This document shows positions 39,002 to 50,170 of a DNA stretch of 64,000 bases, piece after piece. The translations under genes were made by a program, and so were the position numbers. The notes beneath the pieces are model-generated. The model ran no database searches and had not been told where the DNA came from. It saw only the letters and a list, made by a program, of their open reading frames with translations. The stretch comes from Burkholderiales bacterium (lineage in GTDB: Bacteria; Pseudomonadota; Gammaproteobacteria; Burkholderiales; Burkholderiaceae_C): the NCBI GenBank assembly GCA_025350145.1, contig JANXYH010000109.1:40578-104577 (forward strand), given 5' to 3'. How positions within the stretch are numbered: position 1 is the first letter of the stretch; each line of letters opens with the position of its first letter.

Positions 39002-40144
39002 CTAGGGCGCGGTGAACGCGAACAGGCCGCCGTTGCGGGTCGCGACCAGGAAGGTGCTGCCCGCCAACACCGGTGGCGCTGCCACCGCCGAGCCGTCGGT
39101 GGCCAGACGCTGCAGGGTCCGGCCGTCGTCGCGCGCGAGCAGGTGGACATAGCCCTCAAGGTCGCCCACGACCAGGGCCTTGGGCAGGGCCAGCGGCGCG
39201 CTCAGGCCGCGGTGGATCAGCCGGTCGTGGGTCCAGGCCAGTTCGCCGCTGCCAGCCCGCCAGGCACTGACACGGTCGCTGGAATCGGCGCCGAACACCA
39301 GCTCGACGTCACCGCCCAGGGCCTGGATACCGCCACCGTTGCGGGTCCAGCGCAGCAGGTTGCGCGACATGTCGACACAGCCGAGTCCGGTCTGGAACGC
39401 CCGGGCGCAGACCGTGTCGCCGACCCGCAGCAGCGGCCCGACCAGGTCGTTCAGCCGTTCGACCTCGTTGGTGCCGCGCGGCGGGGTCAACGCGACCTCG
39501 GAGCGGACCGTGCCCTTGGTCGGATCCAGACCGATCAACACCGCGCCCTGGCCGACCAGGAGCGTGTCCTTGTAGGCCGCCAGCACCGCCGGGTGGGCCA
39601 GGGTCAGGGGCTCGGCGTTGCGCTGAAAGCGCCACAGGCGCCGGCCATCGAGGGCGTCAAAGGCGTGCACCACCCGGTCGACGCCGACCACGAACACGCG
39701 CTCGCCGGCCACCAGCGGCGCGGTGGCGGTGCGCGAGGCCAAGGCGGTAGTCCACAGCGGCTTGCCGCGGTCGAGCACGATCAGGCTGTTGTCGGTGCTG
39801 ACCACGGCGGCAAAGCGGCCGTCGCTGCCGACCCCGGCCGACAAGGCCTTGCCGGCCTGCCCGCGCCAGCGCTCTGAGCCGTTGTCGGCTTGCAGCGCGA
39901 CGACGCCACCGTCACTGCCGGCGACCACGAACAGCCCGTCGCGGGCAACCACGCCGAGCGGGAACTTGATGCTGTCGACCCGCGCTGCCCAGGCCTGCTG
40001 CACGGCGGCAGCGGGGGCAGCGGGGGCATAGGTCTCCAACGGCGTCGGCTTTGGCTTGTCGCTGGAGCATGCCGCCAGAATCAGCACCAGCGCCAAAGCC
40101 AGCCAGCGCCTCAGGCTGCGGCCGGCAGCGAAGCCGCCCGTCAC
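39002..40144 (-). CDS. bamB: Outer-membrane assembly lipoprotein BamB
   Basis: PQQ-repeat beta-propeller lipoprotein of the BAM complex. 380 residues. The signal peptide ends in the lipobox LILAAC with the lipidated Cys26. Propeller blades repeat the [17 protein letters not shown] / WRGQ type of motif. GTG start overlaps the yfgM stop as GTGA. Confidence 0.95.
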   Translation of the reverse strand: MTGGFAAGRSLRRWLALALVLILAACSSDKPKPTPLETYAPAAPAAAVQQAWAARVDSIKFPLGVVARDGLFVVAGSDGGVVALQADNGSERWRGQAGKALSAGVGSDGRFAAVVSTDNSLIVLDRGKPLWTTALASRTATAPLVAGERVFVVGVDRVVHAFDALDGRRLWRFQRNAEPLTLAHPAVLAAYKDTLLVGQGAVLIGLDPTKGTVRSEVALTPPRGTNEVERLNDLVGPLLRVGDTVCARAFQTGLGCVDMSRNLLRWTRNGGGIQALGGDVELVFGADSSDRVSAWRAGSGELAWTHDRLIHRGLSAPLALPKALVVGDLEGYVHLLARDDGRTLQRLATDGSAVAAPPVLAGSTFLVATRNGGLFAFTAP

Positions 40145-40830
40145 TTGCTGGCCCCGGCGGCGCCAACCGCGGCGCTGCTGGCAGGCGCAGGCGGCGCCGC
40201 GCCCATCGCCGTCAGCTTGGCGTCGAGCAGCCTGCGGTAGTCAATTCGCTCGTCCATCGCAGCGTAGGCCGCCAGGTAAGCCGCCTTGGCGGCATCCGGT
40301 TTGCCCTGCGCCAGCAGCACATCGCCGCGCCGATCAGCCACCAGGGCGGCAAAGGTCGGTGCCTTGGCGGCATCGAGCTGCTTCAGCGCCTCGTCGTGCT
40401 GTTTTGCATCGAGCAGCACACCGGCCAGGCGCAGCCGGGCGATGGTCTGGACTTCGACTTCGGCGCCCTGCTCGGCGACCCAGCCCAGCGATGCCTTGGC
40501 GGCGTCGGTCTGGCCCTTGCTGTACTGCAGCCGGGCGGCCGCCAGGCCACCCTGGGCGGCGTAGGCGGTGCGCGGATAGCGCTCTTTGAGGTCGGCAAAG
40601 ATCCGGCCAACCCGCTCATGGTCGCCACCGGCTGCCGCCTTGTCCAACTCGTCGGCCATGGCACTGGCCTTGAGGCCCTGGTCACGCTGGTACCAGTTCC
40701 AGCCGTTGTAGGCGGCAAAGGCCAGCAGCGCCAGCGTCACCACCCAGGTGATCGCATTGCCCCATTTGCCCCAGAATGCCTTGAGTTCGTCGAGTTGTTC
40801 CTGCTCCTGCAGGTCCAGCGCATTTGCCAT
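40141..40830 (-). CDS. YfgM-family tetratricopeptide membrane protein
   Basis: 229-residue protein with a single N-terminal membrane anchor (about 27-45) and a periplasmic TPR-like domain. The N-terminus MANALDLQEQEQLDELKAFW is typical of the YfgM family, thought to be an ancillary SecYEG/chaperone-linked factor. Ends in an Ala/Pro-rich tail. Between hisS and bamB as in most proteobacteria. The Shine-Dalgarno before ATG 40830 is weak. Confidence 0.92.
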   Translation of the reverse strand: MANALDLQEQEQLDELKAFWGKWGNAITWVVTLALLAFAAYNGWNWYQRDQGLKASAMADELDKAAAGGDHERVGRIFADLKERYPRTAYAAQGGLAAARLQYSKGQTDAAKASLGWVAEQGAEVEVQTIARLRLAGVLLDAKQHDEALKQLDAAKAPTFAALVADRRGDVLLAQGKPDAAKAAYLAAYAAMDERIDYRRLLDAKLTAMGAAPPAPASSAAVGAAGASK

Positions 40831-40867
40831 GGAAAGGGGCCAGTCCGGGTTCAGCCAAAGAGTCGGA

Positions 40868-42154
40868 TTATGCGTTGCGCAACTCGCCCGCCCAGTTGCC
40901 GGCAGCCTCCAGCGGACGCAGGCTCTGCTCGCCACCCGGGCCACGCAATGGCTTGAGCGCGACCATGCCCTGGGCCAACTCTGCTGCGCCAAACACCAGC
41001 GCGAACCGGGCGCCGCTGGCGTCGGCCTTGCGAAACTGCGACTTCATGCTGCCCATGCCGTCCTTGCCGCCGGCATGGACCTGCACCGCCACGCCGGCCG
41101 AGCGCAGCGCCTCGACCGTCGCCAGCGCCGGTGCCAGGCTGGCGGCGTCGGGCAGAACGGCGTAGGCGTCGGGCGACGCCGCAGGCGGCGCGCTGCCGAC
41201 CTGGGTCAGCAGGTCCAGCACCCGCTCCAGCCCCATGCCCCAGCCGACCCCGGGCGCGGGCTTGCCGCCCATCATCTCGACCAGGCCGTCGTAGCGCCCG
41301 CCGCCGCAGATCGTGCCCTGCGCGCCGAGCAGCGGGCTGACCCACTCGAACACGGTGTGGCAGTAATAGTCCATGCCACGCACCAGCCGCGGGTTGAGCG
41401 TGTAGGGCTGGCCGACCGCATCCAGCACCGCCTTGACGGCATCGATGTGCTTGAGCGAGGCCTCGCCCAAATAGGCCATGAGTTGCGGCGCGGCGTTGAC
41501 CAAGGGCTGCATCGCCGGGTTCTTGCTGTCCAGGATGCGCAGCGGGTTGCTGTGCAGCCGGCGCTGGGCATCGCCGTCGAGTTGGCTGGCGTTGGCCTCG
41601 AAGTAGCTGACCAGCGCGGTGCGGTGGGCCGCCCGTTCGCTGGCCTGGCCCAGGCTGTTGAGCTCCAGCCGGACCTCGCCCAGGCCGAGATCGCGCCACA
41701 GTGCCCGGGCCATCAGGATCACCTCGGCATCGACATCGGGGCCGGCAAAGCCCAGCGCCTCGACCCCGACTTGGTAAAACTGGCGGTAGCGGCCGCGCTG
41801 TGGCCGCTCGTGGCGGAACATCGGTCCGATGTAGAACAGCCGCTTGCCACCGTCATAGAGCATTGCGTGTTCAATGGCGGCGCGAACCACGCCGGCGGTG
41901 TTCTCCGGCCGCAGGCTGAGCTGGTCGCCGTTCATCGCGTCGGTGAACGAGTACATCTCCTTCTCGACGATGTCGGTCACCTGGCCCAAGCCGCGCACGA
42001 ACAGCGCGGTCGGCTCGACGATCGGGGTGCGGATATTGGCGTAGGCGTAGCGGCGCATCAGCGCACGCACCTTGTCCTCCAGCCACTCCCAGCGGGCGGA
42101 GTCCGGCGGGAGGATGTCGTTCATGCCTTTGACGGCTTGCAGGGGTTCGGCCAT
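40868..42154 (-). CDS. hisS: Histidyl-tRNA synthetase
   Basis: Charges tRNA-His in the cytoplasm. 428 residues. Begins [15 protein letters not shown]. Motif 1 region [12 protein letters not shown], motif 2 [16 protein letters not shown], HisA motif [15 protein letters not shown] and motif 3 GWGMGLERV are all present, then the C-terminal anticodon-binding domain. Downstream of ispG with 112 nt in between, where I see nothing specific. Confidence 0.97.
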   Translation of the reverse strand: MAEPLQAVKGMNDILPPDSARWEWLEDKVRALMRRYAYANIRTPIVEPTALFVRGLGQVTDIVEKEMYSFTDAMNGDQLSLRPENTAGVVRAAIEHAMLYDGGKRLFYIGPMFRHERPQRGRYRQFYQVGVEALGFAGPDVDAEVILMARALWRDLGLGEVRLELNSLGQASERAAHRTALVSYFEANASQLDGDAQRRLHSNPLRILDSKNPAMQPLVNAAPQLMAYLGEASLKHIDAVKAVLDAVGQPYTLNPRLVRGMDYYCHTVFEWVSPLLGAQGTICGGGRYDGLVEMMGGKPAPGVGWGMGLERVLDLLTQVGSAPPAASPDAYAVLPDAASLAPALATVEALRSAGVAVQVHAGGKDGMGSMKSQFRKADASGARFALVFGAAELAQGMVALKPLRGPGGEQSLRPLEAAGNWAGELRNA

Positions 42155-42266
42155 GGTCGATGCTCAGGGTACAGGGGGCGGCCCTGACCGCAGCGCGGTC
42201 AGTCGGCCGGGGCTGGCTGCCAGGCGGGGCCGGGCCAGTCTGGGTGGGATCGGGCGGCGGGCAGCG

Positions 42267-43550
42267 TCAATGCGCCGCTGTTGCGCTGCCGTAGCGCCGC
42301 TCGATGTAGCCCTCGACCACGCGGTGGAACTCCTGCACGATGCCCGCGCCGCGCAGCGTCATGGCCTTTTGGCCGTCGATGAAGACCGGCGCTGCCGGCG
42401 CCTCGCCGGTGCCCGGCAGGCTGATGCCGATGTCGGCATGTTTGCTCTCGCCCGGGCCGTTGACGATGCAGCCCATCACCGCCACCTTCATCTTCTCGAC
42501 CCCGGGGTAGCGCGATTTCCACTGCGGCATCATCGCCCGCAGGTGGTCGTCGATCTGCTTGGCCAGCTCTTGGAACGTGGTGCTGGTGGTGCGGCCACAG
42601 CCCGGGCAGGCGGTGACGCTGGGGTTGAAGCTGCGCAGGCCCAGCGACTGGAGGATCTCCAGCGCCACCAGCACCTCCTGGGTGCGCGACTCGCCGGGCT
42701 GCGGCGTCAGGCTGACGCGGATCGTGTCGCCGATCCCGGCCTGCAGCAACTGGCCCATCGCCACGGCGGAGGCGACCGTGCCCTTGGTGCCCATGCCGGC
42801 TTCGGTCAGGCCCAGGTGCAGGGCGTAGTCGCAACGCGCACTCAAGGCTTGGTAGACCGTGATCAGGTCCTGCACGCCGCTGACCTTGCAACTGATGATG
42901 ATCTGGTCGGCGGCCAGGCCCAGCTCGCGCGCCCAGTCTGCCGATTGCAGCGCCGACTGCAGCAGCGCCTGGTACATCACCGACTTGGCGTCCCAGGGCT
43001 GGCTGCGGGCGGCGTTGTCGTCCATCAGCGCGGCCAGCAACTCCTGATCCAGGCTGCCCCAGTTGACGCCGATGCGCACCGCCTTGTCGTGGCGCACGGC
43101 GGCCTCGATCATGGCGGCGAACTGGCGGTCGCGCTTCTGGCCCTTGCCGACGTTGCCGGGGTTGATGCGGTATTTCGACAGCGCTGCAGCGCAATCGGGG
43201 TACTCGGTCAGCAGGGTGTGGCCGTTGTAGTGGAAGTCGCCGATCAACGGCACCGAGATGCCCATCCGGTCGAGCTGCTCACGGATCGCCGGCACCGCCT
43301 TGGCGGCCTCGGGGGTGTTGACGGTGATGCGCACCAGCTCCGAACCGGCCTGCGCCAGTTCCTTGACCTGGATCGCGGTCTCAATCACGTCGACCGTGTC
43401 GGTGTTGGTCATGGACTGCACCCGCACCGGGGCGTCGCCACCGACGGTGACGACATGGTCGCCCCAGCGCACCCGCGCCTGGCGGCTGTGCCGTGGTGCA
43501 GGCAAGGCGGCACAGATGGGGGTGTGGACGAGGTCGGCGGGGGTGTTCAT
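42267..43550 (-). CDS. ispG: 4-hydroxy-3-methylbut-2-enyl-diphosphate synthase
   Basis: Penultimate MEP-pathway step; a [4Fe-4S] enzyme that converts MEcPP to HMBPP. 427 residues. Starts with [10 protein letters not shown] at ATG 43550. The TIM-barrel part has [22 protein letters not shown] and GDFHYNGH. The C-terminal cluster domain has the cysteine motif CPGCGRTT and [10 protein letters not shown]. dxr of the same pathway is at 14 kb. Follows rodZ by 10 nt. Confidence 0.97.
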   Translation of the reverse strand: MNTPADLVHTPICAALPAPRHSRQARVRWGDHVVTVGGDAPVRVQSMTNTDTVDVIETAIQVKELAQAGSELVRITVNTPEAAKAVPAIREQLDRMGISVPLIGDFHYNGHTLLTEYPDCAAALSKYRINPGNVGKGQKRDRQFAAMIEAAVRHDKAVRIGVNWGSLDQELLAALMDDNAARSQPWDAKSVMYQALLQSALQSADWARELGLAADQIIISCKVSGVQDLITVYQALSARCDYALHLGLTEAGMGTKGTVASAVAMGQLLQAGIGDTIRVSLTPQPGESRTQEVLVALEILQSLGLRSFNPSVTACPGCGRTTSTTFQELAKQIDDHLRAMMPQWKSRYPGVEKMKVAVMGCIVNGPGESKHADIGISLPGTGEAPAAPVFIDGQKAMTLRGAGIVQEFHRVVEGYIERRYGSATAAH

Positions 43551-43560
43551 GGTCGGGGCG

Positions 43561-44379
43561 TCAGCGCAATTCCAGCGTGGCGATGTTGTCGCGTGTGGCC
43601 GGCAGCAAATCCACCGGTTTGCCACGGTAGCGCAATTGGGTTCCGGACGCATTGCCGATCCTGAGCCGGATCGGCGGCGTGCCGACCAGCTCCAGCGATT
43701 CGCCGGCCGTCAACAGGCGCGACATCAGCACTTGGCCGGCGCCGTCGGTGGCCTGCACCCAGGACGGCTGCACAGCCACCACAACCGCACCCTGGGCGGC
43801 GCTCAAGGCCGGGTCTGCGACCGCGGCCGAGGCCGGACCGGTGGCGGCCGGCGCAGCCGGTGCCGAAGCCGCCAGGGCCATGTCGGGCACCACCTCGGGC
43901 ACCACCTCGGCCGCCGCCGCAGCGCTGGCCGCAGGCCGGGCCGGCACCAGCCGCGTGACCGCGCGCGGTGGCGCGAGCACGAACGCGGCAGCGGCGACGA
44001 TCAAGCTGCCCACCGCCCACCACACCGGCCTGCGCCAGGGCGTGAAGTCGGCCGGCACAACGCTGCCCGGCCGGTCGCGGTAGGGCGTGTTCAGGCCATC
44101 GCTGAGCTTCGCCAGCCTGGCCGTGCCGCCGCTGGGCAGGCCGGCCAAGATCGGCGCCGGATCGACTTTGAGCACGCGGCAGACCGCCTGGGCCAGCGCG
44201 CGCACGAAGGTGGCGTCGGTCAGTGCCTCGAAGCGCCCGGCTTCGAGCGCCTCCAGCTTGGCTTGGGGCACCTTCAGCAGGGTGGCCAGGGACTCGATTG
44301 CCATGCCCTGGCGCTCGCGGGCGGCGCGGATGCGTGCGCCAGGGTCGCTGACGGCGCCGGGCGAAGCCGCTTCACTCAT
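43561..44379 (-). CDS. rodZ: RodZ-like cytoskeletal/cell-shape protein
   Basis: Membrane protein that links MreB to the elongation machinery. 272 residues. An N-terminal HTH_25 domain (about 12-78, starting [19 protein letters not shown]), a positively charged juxtamembrane segment, one transmembrane helix (about 118-137), an Ala/Pro-rich periplasmic linker, and a C-terminal DUF4115 domain (about 200-272). The ATG overlaps the pilW stop by 8 nt. The pilW-rodZ-ispG-hisS order is conserved. Confidence 0.92.
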   Translation of the reverse strand: MSEAASPGAVSDPGARIRAARERQGMAIESLATLLKVPQAKLEALEAGRFEALTDATFVRALAQAVCRVLKVDPAPILAGLPSGGTARLAKLSDGLNTPYRDRPGSVVPADFTPWRRPVWWAVGSLIVAAAAFVLAPPRAVTRLVPARPAASAAAAAEVVPEVVPDMALAASAPAAPAATGPASAAVADPALSAAQGAVVVAVQPSWVQATDGAGQVLMSRLLTAGESLELVGTPPIRLRIGNASGTQLRYRGKPVDLLPATRDNIATLELR

Positions 44380-45223
44380 CGAACTGCCCCTGCGCCAAGG
44401 CCAGCGCCTGGGGCGACTGCGCAAAGCGGCCGCGCAATTGGTCCGCAAGCAGCTTCAACTGCGACTCGTCGCCCAGCTTACGGGCAATCCGCGCCGCCAG
44501 CCACAGCGTCTGGGCATTGGCCGCGGCCTCGATGTTGTTGACGCGGTCGATGTAGAACCTGGCCCGTGCATAGTCCTGGCGGCGGTACAACACATCGGCC
44601 AGATTGAAGGCGATGCCGGCGTTGGCCGGCTCCATTTCATAGGCCCGCTGCAAGGCGCCCTCGGCCTCCAGCCAGCGACCGGCGCGCGACAGGCAGATGC
44701 CGCGGGCATGCAGGCTGCGCTTGGCGTCGCGGTATTGCGGCAGGGCCAGCGCCTGCTGAAACAGCGTGTCGGCCTCGGCCAGGCGGTCGCGCTGGCACAA
44801 AAACCAGGCGTAGATGTTGATCGAGCCGCCGTCGCTGGGGTTGACCTGCAGCGACCGCTTGAAGCTGTCCTCGGCCAGTCGCGGTTCGTCAAGCGCGGCG
44901 TAGACCAGGCCACGCAGGTTCAGGGCGTCGGTGTTGTTCGGGCCTGCCAACAGCGACAGCTTCACCTCGTCCAGCGCGGTTTCCAACTGGCCGCGCTCGA
45001 AGTAGGCGTTGGCCAGTTCCAGCCGCACCTTGGCCCGGCGCTCGTTGTCGGTCTGGTCAGACGCGGTGACACGGCCGCGTGCGGCGCCGGCCTCGGTTGG
45101 GACCGGCAGGCTGGGCGAGCCGCCGGCGACGGTGGTGGTGGTGGTGCTGGTGGTGGTGCAGCCGCCCAACACTGCGGCCACAAGCAGCCCAACCCGCAAC
45201 GCTGATTGCAGCCGCCGGCTCAC
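44372..45223 (-). CDS. pilW: Type IV pilus biogenesis/stability lipoprotein PilW (PilF)
   Basis: TPR lipoprotein that helps secretin multimerisation in type IV pilus biogenesis. 283 residues. Signal peptide ends VLGGC (lipidated Cys22), followed by a Thr run (TTTSTTTTT) and then about six TPR units ([32 protein letters not shown] and so on). Starts at GTG overlapping the rlmN stop as GTGA. No other pilus genes are in the window; this location beside rlmN/rodZ is usual. Confidence 0.92.
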   Translation of the reverse strand: MSRRLQSALRVGLLVAAVLGGCTTTSTTTTTVAGGSPSLPVPTEAGAARGRVTASDQTDNERRAKVRLELANAYFERGQLETALDEVKLSLLAGPNNTDALNLRGLVYAALDEPRLAEDSFKRSLQVNPSDGGSINIYAWFLCQRDRLAEADTLFQQALALPQYRDAKRSLHARGICLSRAGRWLEAEGALQRAYEMEPANAGIAFNLADVLYRRQDYARARFYIDRVNNIEAAANAQTLWLAARIARKLGDESQLKLLADQLRGRFAQSPQALALAQGQFDE

Positions 45224-46350
45224 AGCGCGTCCACCGGCTGGATGCGGATCGCCTGGCGCGCCATGCGTTGGTCGACCCGGGTGCGGTCCTGAACTTCGCC
45301 GGCCAGTTGGCCGCAGGCTGCGGCGATGTCGTCGCCGCGGGTCTTGCGCACGGTGGTGACGATGCCGGCATTCTGCAAAACCTTGGCAAAAGCCAGCACC
45401 CGCTCGCGTGGCGAGCACAGCAGGCCCGAGGCCGGGAAGGGATTGAACGGGATCAGGTTGAGCTTGCAACTCACCGCCAGCAGGCCCGACTGGCCTGTCA
45501 CCAGTTCGGCCAGTTCGCGCGCCTGGGCCGGGCTGTCGTTGACGCCATCGAGCATGCAGTACTCAAAGGTGATGAAGTCGCGCGGCGCGGCCTCCGGGTA
45601 GCTTCGGCAGGCCAGCAGCAGTTCGGCCAGCGGGTACTTGCGGTTCAGCGGCACGAGTTGGTCGCGCAACGCGTCGTTGGGGGCATGCAGCGAGACCGCC
45701 AGCGCCACCGGGCAGTCGGCCTGCAGGCGCCCGATCATCGGCACCACGCCCGAGGTCGACACCGTGACCCGGCGCCGCGACAGGCCGTAGCCGTGGTCGT
45801 CGAGCATCACCCGCAGCGCCGGCAGCAGTGCGGCGTAGTTCTGCAGCGGCTCGCCCATGCCCATCAGCACGACGTTGCTGATGACGCGGGTGGTGCTGGC
45901 CAGGCGACGCCGCAAGGCGTGCTCGGCAAACCAGAGTTGGGCGACGATCTCGCCCGTGTCGAGGTTGCGCGAGAAGCCCTGGTGCCCGGTCGAGCAGAAG
46001 CGGCAACCGACCGCGCAGCCGGCCTGGGAAGACACGCACAGCGTGCCGCGGTCGGCCTCGGGGATGAAGACCGTCTCGACCGCATCGCCGTTGCCAACAT
46101 CGAACAGCCACTTGACCGTGCCGTCGGCCGATGCCTGTTCGCTCAAGACCGGCAGCGGCTTGACCTCGGCAGCCGCGCCAAGTTTGTCGCGCAAGGGTTT
46201 GGCCAGGTCCGACATGGTCGCGAAATCGGCCTGTCCGCGCTGGTGGATCCAACGGAACAATTGCACCGCCCGAAAACGCTTCTCGCCCAGGCTGGCGCAG
46301 TAGGCAACCAGCCCCTCAAGGTCAAAGTCCAGCAGTGAAGTGCGGATCAC
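45220..46350 (-). CDS. rlmN: 23S rRNA/tRNA adenine-C2 methyltransferase RlmN
   Basis: Radical SAM enzyme that methylates A2503 of 23S rRNA and A37 of some tRNAs. 376 residues from GTG 46350, chosen because CAGGAG lies 9 nt upstream; a TTG at 46374 is an alternative. The cluster motif is [20 protein letters not shown] and VSLHAPND follow, and the methyl-carrying Cys is in ACGQLAG near the C-terminus. Confidence 0.95.
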   Translation of the reverse strand: MIRTSLLDFDLEGLVAYCASLGEKRFRAVQLFRWIHQRGQADFATMSDLAKPLRDKLGAAAEVKPLPVLSEQASADGTVKWLFDVGNGDAVETVFIPEADRGTLCVSSQAGCAVGCRFCSTGHQGFSRNLDTGEIVAQLWFAEHALRRRLASTTRVISNVVLMGMGEPLQNYAALLPALRVMLDDHGYGLSRRRVTVSTSGVVPMIGRLQADCPVALAVSLHAPNDALRDQLVPLNRKYPLAELLLACRSYPEAAPRDFITFEYCMLDGVNDSPAQARELAELVTGQSGLLAVSCKLNLIPFNPFPASGLLCSPRERVLAFAKVLQNAGIVTTVRKTRGDDIAAACGQLAGEVQDRTRVDQRMARQAIRIQPVDAL

Positions 46351-46418
46351 GCCGTGGGACTCCTGCTGCGGCAAGGCGGCGTGGAGCGCTTGGCGGGCCT
46401 GGCGGACGCGGCGCTCGG

Positions 46419-46844
46419 TCAGCGGCTGTAGACCGCCATCGCCGGGAAGAAGAACGCGACTTCAACCGCAGCGGTCTCGGGCGCGTCCGAGCCATGCACC
46501 GCGTTGGCGTCGATCGAGTCGGCGAAGTCGGCGCGGATCGTGCCTCGGTCGGCCTTGGCGGGGTCGGTGGCACCCATCAATTCGCGGTTCTTGGTGATCG
46601 CGCCCTCGCCTTGCAGGACTTGAATCATGACCGGGCCGGAGATCATGAACTCGACCAACGCGTTGAAGAAAGGGCGGGCGCGGTGCACGCCGTAGAAGGC
46701 CTCGGCGTCCAGCCGCGAGAGCTGCGCCATGCGTGCGGCGATCACTTTCAGACCGGCACCTTCAAAGCGGGCATAGATCTGGCCGATGACATTCTTGGCG
46801 ACGGCGTCGGGCTTGATGATGGACAGGGTGCGTTCGATGGCCAT
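46419..46844 (-). CDS. ndk: Nucleoside diphosphate kinase
   Basis: Equilibrates nucleoside di- and triphosphates. 141 residues. [18 protein letters not shown] at the start, and the phosphorylated His in NAVHGSDA near residue 117. Upstream of rlmN by 68 nt. A TAGAAT hexamer 65-70 nt before the ATG, overlapping the rluB stop codon, is a candidate promoter. Confidence 0.97.
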   Translation of the reverse strand: MAIERTLSIIKPDAVAKNVIGQIYARFEGAGLKVIAARMAQLSRLDAEAFYGVHRARPFFNALVEFMISGPVMIQVLQGEGAITKNRELMGATDPAKADRGTIRADFADSIDANAVHGSDAPETAAVEVAFFFPAMAVYSR

Positions 46845-46908
46845 GGTGCTCACTTCTGCGGTTGAACTGCTGCGGGCCGGCGCGGTGCAGCGCCGAACAA
46901 AACCGCGA

Positions 46909-46914
46909 ATTCTA
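46909..46914 (-). promoter_or_regulatory. Possible -10 element for ndk (TAGAAT)
   Basis: TAGAAT on the minus strand; its first three bases are the rluB stop codon. Predicted leader about 57 nt. No clear -35. Listed because the same hexamer stands before several genes in this window. Confidence 0.35.
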
Positions 46915-49116
46915 GCGTTGCCGACCCCCGCGCTTGCCGCCGCCGCGTGGGCCTCCACCACCACCACCGCCGCCACCACTGCCACCACCAAACCCACCAC
47001 CGCCGCCGCCACCGGCACCGCTGGACTGGAATTTGCGCACGAAGGCGTCGGCGCCGATGTAGCCGACCGAGGTTTTCATCGGATCGGGCTGGCCGCCAGC
47101 GCCGCCCTGGCGCGGTCCGCCGCCGCCAAAGCCGTGCGGCTTCTGCACGAAGCGCTTGTCGAAGGTCTGCTCCAGCGGGTTCGGGATCGGACCATCCTCG
47201 GCGATCTCGCGGCGTGGCTGGCGCGCATCGCGGATCGCCCGCTTGTCGAAGGTCTGCATCAAGGGGTTGGGGATGGCCCGGAAATCGATGGGGTCGTCGC
47301 GGTCATGGTCGGCGCCCTGCGGGTAGTCGCGTTCGGGTTCACGCCGAGGCGGCCGCTCTGCGACCTGGCGCGGTGGACGCTCGACGCAGCGGTCGGCGGA
47401 ATGCTCGCGCGGGCCATTGCGCGGGCCGATCCCCTGGCCGCCACCCTGAGCCGGGTGAGGCCCGTTGAATCCGCCGCCGCCCGGCCCGCCTTGAGTGCCC
47501 TGAGCGCCCTGAGCACCCTGAGCCCCCTGCTGGCCACGCTCGCGCGGCTCGTTGCCACGCTTGCCACGCCGGTTGCGCTTGTGGCCACCGGCCGGGGGCG
47601 GGTCGTTGCGCTCGCGGTTGTCGGCCGGGCGCTGGACGTCGCGCATCGCCACTTCCGGGCGCGGCTCGCGCGCAGCCTGCGGCCCGGGCTGGCCCTTCTG
47701 CCCGCCACGCGGGCTGGCCAGGCTGCGCAGTTGCGCCACCTCACCGCCATGCAGGTCGACGAACACGCCACGCTTGAGGCCACGCGGCAGCACCACGCAG
47801 CCATAGCGGATGCGGATCAGCCGGCTCACGCCCAGGCCGACCTTGTCGAACAGCTTGCGCACCTCGCGGTTGCGGCCTTCGTTGATCACCACCCGGTACC
47901 AGTGGTTGACGCCCTCGCCGCCACCGTCCTCGACCGACTTGAAGGCGGCGCGCTGGCCGTCGATGTCGACGCCTTCCAGCAGCCGCGCCCGACCGTTGTC
48001 GTCGAGCCGGCCTAGAACCCGCACCGCGTACTCGCGCTCGACCCCAAAGCGCGGGTGCATCAACTGGTTCGCCAGCTCACCGGAGTTGGTGAACAACAGC
48101 AGGCCCTCGGTGTTGATGTCCAGTCGCCCGACCGACTGCCACTTGCCATGAGCCAGGCGCGGCAAACGCCGGAACACGGTCGGGCGGTGCTGCGGGTCGT
48201 CGTGGGTCACCACCTCGCCGACCAGCTTGTGGTAGGCCAGCACCCGGGCCGGCCCGGGTACGATCCGCACCTGGATCACCCGGCCGCCGACGCTGATCCG
48301 GTCACCGAACGAAATCCGCTGGCCGGTGTGGGCGACTTCGCCATTGACCTGCACCTGGCCCGAGGCGATCAACTCCTCCATGTCGCGGCGCGAACCGATG
48401 CCGGCCTGCGCCAGCACCTTGTGCAGCTTGGGTGAATCGGGCTCGGCCGAGAGCACCCGGCGGTCGTCGCCGCCAGCCTCGGCGGCGTCGGTCGGATCGG
48501 CGTCAAAGGCGCCCGACAGCACGGCGGCAAAGGTCTCGCCGGCGTCGACCGCAGGCAGCGTGGCCGCAGGCGACGCGCCAGCCTCGTTTGTCGTGGCCGT
48601 GCCGGCTGGGCCGTCGCCAGGCGCCGCCGGGACAGCGCCTTGGTCCAGCGCCAGATCATCATCGTCGTCGTCACCGGCGCTGACGGTCAGCACGGTCGCG
48701 CCCTCGGGCAGGGGCGAGTCGTCGCCGCGCCGGCCGCGCCGCCGGTTGCGGTTGCGCTGCCGTTGGCCGTCAGCCTCGGCCTCGCCGGGCGCTGCCGCCG
48801 CATCGATGGACGGACCGGGCACCGGTTGGTCGGCCGCAGGCGCCGCCATGGGCGCATCAGCCACCAGCGGCCGCAACGCCGTTGGAACGGCCGCGGCCGG
48901 CGGCACTGCCACCGCTGCGGCCGGGTCGGCCGAGGCCTGCGCGGTCGGGTCCACGGCCTCGGCGCCAGCCTCGACCGGCGCTGCCGCGACCCGGCGGCGG
49001 CGCGGCTTGGGCGCTGGCGCGGTCGCCGCCATGGCTGCCGCTTGGGTCGGCTCTGCGGGCGCTGCGTCAGGGATCGTGTCTGAGGTCGCAGGCGGGTTGA
49101 TGTCGGTGGGGTTCAT
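46912..49116 (-). CDS. rluB: 23S rRNA pseudouridine synthase (RluB-type) with very long disordered ends
   Basis: Modifies the helix 89-93 region of 23S rRNA. 734 residues, about 2.5 times the E. coli RluB length. Residues 1-228 are low complexity (Ala/Pro/Asp; Arg-rich [11 protein letters not shown] near 120; a poly-Asp run near 150). The S4 domain is at about 229-275. The catalytic core has [17 protein letters not shown] with Asp333 and ends near 460. The tail (475-734) is Gly/Arg/Pro/Gln-rich. It carries a duplicated unit ([11 protein letters not shown] and [11 protein letters not shown] about 35 residues apart), [13 protein letters not shown], and a final Gly/Arg-rich segment. ATG overlaps the scpB stop (ATGA). 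Confidence 0.92.
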   Translation of the reverse strand: MNPTDINPPATSDTIPDAAPAEPTQAAAMAATAPAPKPRRRRVAAAPVEAGAEAVDPTAQASADPAAAVAVPPAAAVPTALRPLVADAPMAAPAADQPVPGPSIDAAAAPGEAEADGQRQRNRNRRRGRRGDDSPLPEGATVLTVSAGDDDDDDLALDQGAVPAAPGDGPAGTATTNEAGASPAATLPAVDAGETFAAVLSGAFDADPTDAAEAGGDDRRVLSAEPDSPKLHKVLAQAGIGSRRDMEELIASGQVQVNGEVAHTGQRISFGDRISVGGRVIQVRIVPGPARVLAYHKLVGEVVTHDDPQHRPTVFRRLPRLAHGKWQSVGRLDINTEGLLLFTNSGELANQLMHPRFGVEREYAVRVLGRLDDNGRARLLEGVDIDGQRAAFKSVEDGGGEGVNHWYRVVINEGRNREVRKLFDKVGLGVSRLIRIRYGCVVLPRGLKRGVFVDLHGGEVAQLRSLASPRGGQKGQPGPQAAREPRPEVAMRDVQRPADNRERNDPPPAGGHKRNRRGKRGNEPRERGQQGAQGAQGAQGTQGGPGGGGFNGPHPAQGGGQGIGPRNGPREHSADRCVERPPRQVAERPPRREPERDYPQGADHDRDDPIDFRAIPNPLMQTFDKRAIRDARQPRREIAEDGPIPNPLEQTFDKRFVQKPHGFGGGGPRQGGAGGQPDPMKTSVGYIGADAFVRKFQSSGAGGGGGGGFGGGSGGGGGGGGGPRGGGKRGGRQR

Positions 49117-49775
49117 GCGTTCGTCGCAGGTGGGAAATGGGAAAAGCTGGCCTGGCCCGGCTCGACCGGCTCCAGTGCCAGGCTGGCCTGGGCCGGGTCG
49201 GCACCGTCGGCGTCTTGCAAGGGAGCCTGGCGCGGGCTGGACAGGTCGAAGCTGCTTGGCCCGGGCGGGGCATCCAGCGCCGGGAGCTGGTCCAGGCTGC
49301 TCAGGCCCAGGTCGTCGAGGAATTGGCGCGTGGTCGCGTACAGCGCCGGGCGGCCGGGCGCCTCACGGTAGCCGATCGCGTCGATCCAACCGCGCTCTTC
49401 GAGCTGGCGGACGATCTGGCCACTGACGCTGACGCCGCGGATGTCTTCGATGTCGCCCCGCGTCACCGGCTGGCGGTAGGCCACGATGGCCAGGGTCTCC
49501 ATCGCCGCGCGCGAGTAGCGTGGTGGCTTCTCTGGGTGCAGCCGGTCCAGGAAGATGCGCATTTCGGGCCGGCTCTGCAGCCGCCAGCCGCTGGCCAGGC
49601 AGACCAATTCGACCCCTCGGGGCGACCAGTCGCGGACCAGTTCGTCCAGCAGGCCACGCAGGGCGTCGGCGTCCAAGGCGTCGGCAAACAGGCTGCGCAT
49701 GTCCTGCAGCGGCAAGGGCTGCTGGGCACAGATCAGCGCGGTTTCCAGCACCCGCTTGGCCTCCAAGGTGTCCAT
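49113..49775 (-). CDS. scpB: Segregation and condensation protein B
   Basis: Winged-helix partner of ScpA and SMC in chromosome condensation. 220 residues from ATG 49775. The core is [47 protein letters not shown] and a C-terminal winged helix ([17 protein letters not shown]). The Pro/Ser/Asp-rich tail from about 175 is extra. A longer frame upstream is possible but gives an atypical N-terminus. scpA is not adjacent. Confidence 0.92.
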   Translation of the reverse strand: MDTLEAKRVLETALICAQQPLPLQDMRSLFADALDADALRGLLDELVRDWSPRGVELVCLASGWRLQSRPEMRIFLDRLHPEKPPRYSRAAMETLAIVAYRQPVTRGDIEDIRGVSVSGQIVRQLEERGWIDAIGYREAPGRPALYATTRQFLDDLGLSSLDQLPALDAPPGPSSFDLSSPRQAPLQDADGADPAQASLALEPVEPGQASFSHFPPATNA

Positions 49776-50170
49776 CAACGGTACATAAATAAGGATCCGC
49801 TCAACGCGGGGTGGGATGCGGCGCAGTGCGCGGCAAATGACCAAACAGGCGGCCGAAAACCTCGGCCTGAAGTCAACAACAGGATCGGCTCTGGGTTCCG
49901 GCGTGTGGACTGACTGCGGCGGCCCAGCGCGCCTGCAACCTGGTCGAGTGCCTTCAGGGCCAACCCAATCGCCCGTGGCTCAGGCGCAATTCAAGGGGAG
50001 CGGGGGCTGCAATCCAAGGGCGCAACCGGTCAACCCGACCGCGCGGCGCAAAGATCTAAATGGAGCCCGTTGTCGCCAAACCTGCGCCGTGTTCGAAGCA
50101 TCGGCCGGCTGGCTTTGGTCGGCGATTCTAGCGGCATGGCCGGCGCCGTGTTGGCGCCAGCGCAGCGGGG
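49776..50170. other. 395-nt region without a recognisable gene
   Basis: Lies between scpB and rluD, both leftward. Short open frames exist on both strands but none has a family-like sequence or a good start context. A TAGAAT hexamer on the minus strand at 50125-50130 could be a -10, which would give scpB a leader of about 340 nt. I see no convincing terminator, tRNA or repeat. Possibly a small RNA or a decayed gene; unresolved. Confidence 0.4.

Noticed and set aside
46786..48015. A 409-codon plus-strand frame opposite the RluB tail
   Set aside because: It mirrors the low-complexity Gly/Pro/Arg-rich rluB end. Translation is Ala/Leu/Arg-rich with no motifs.
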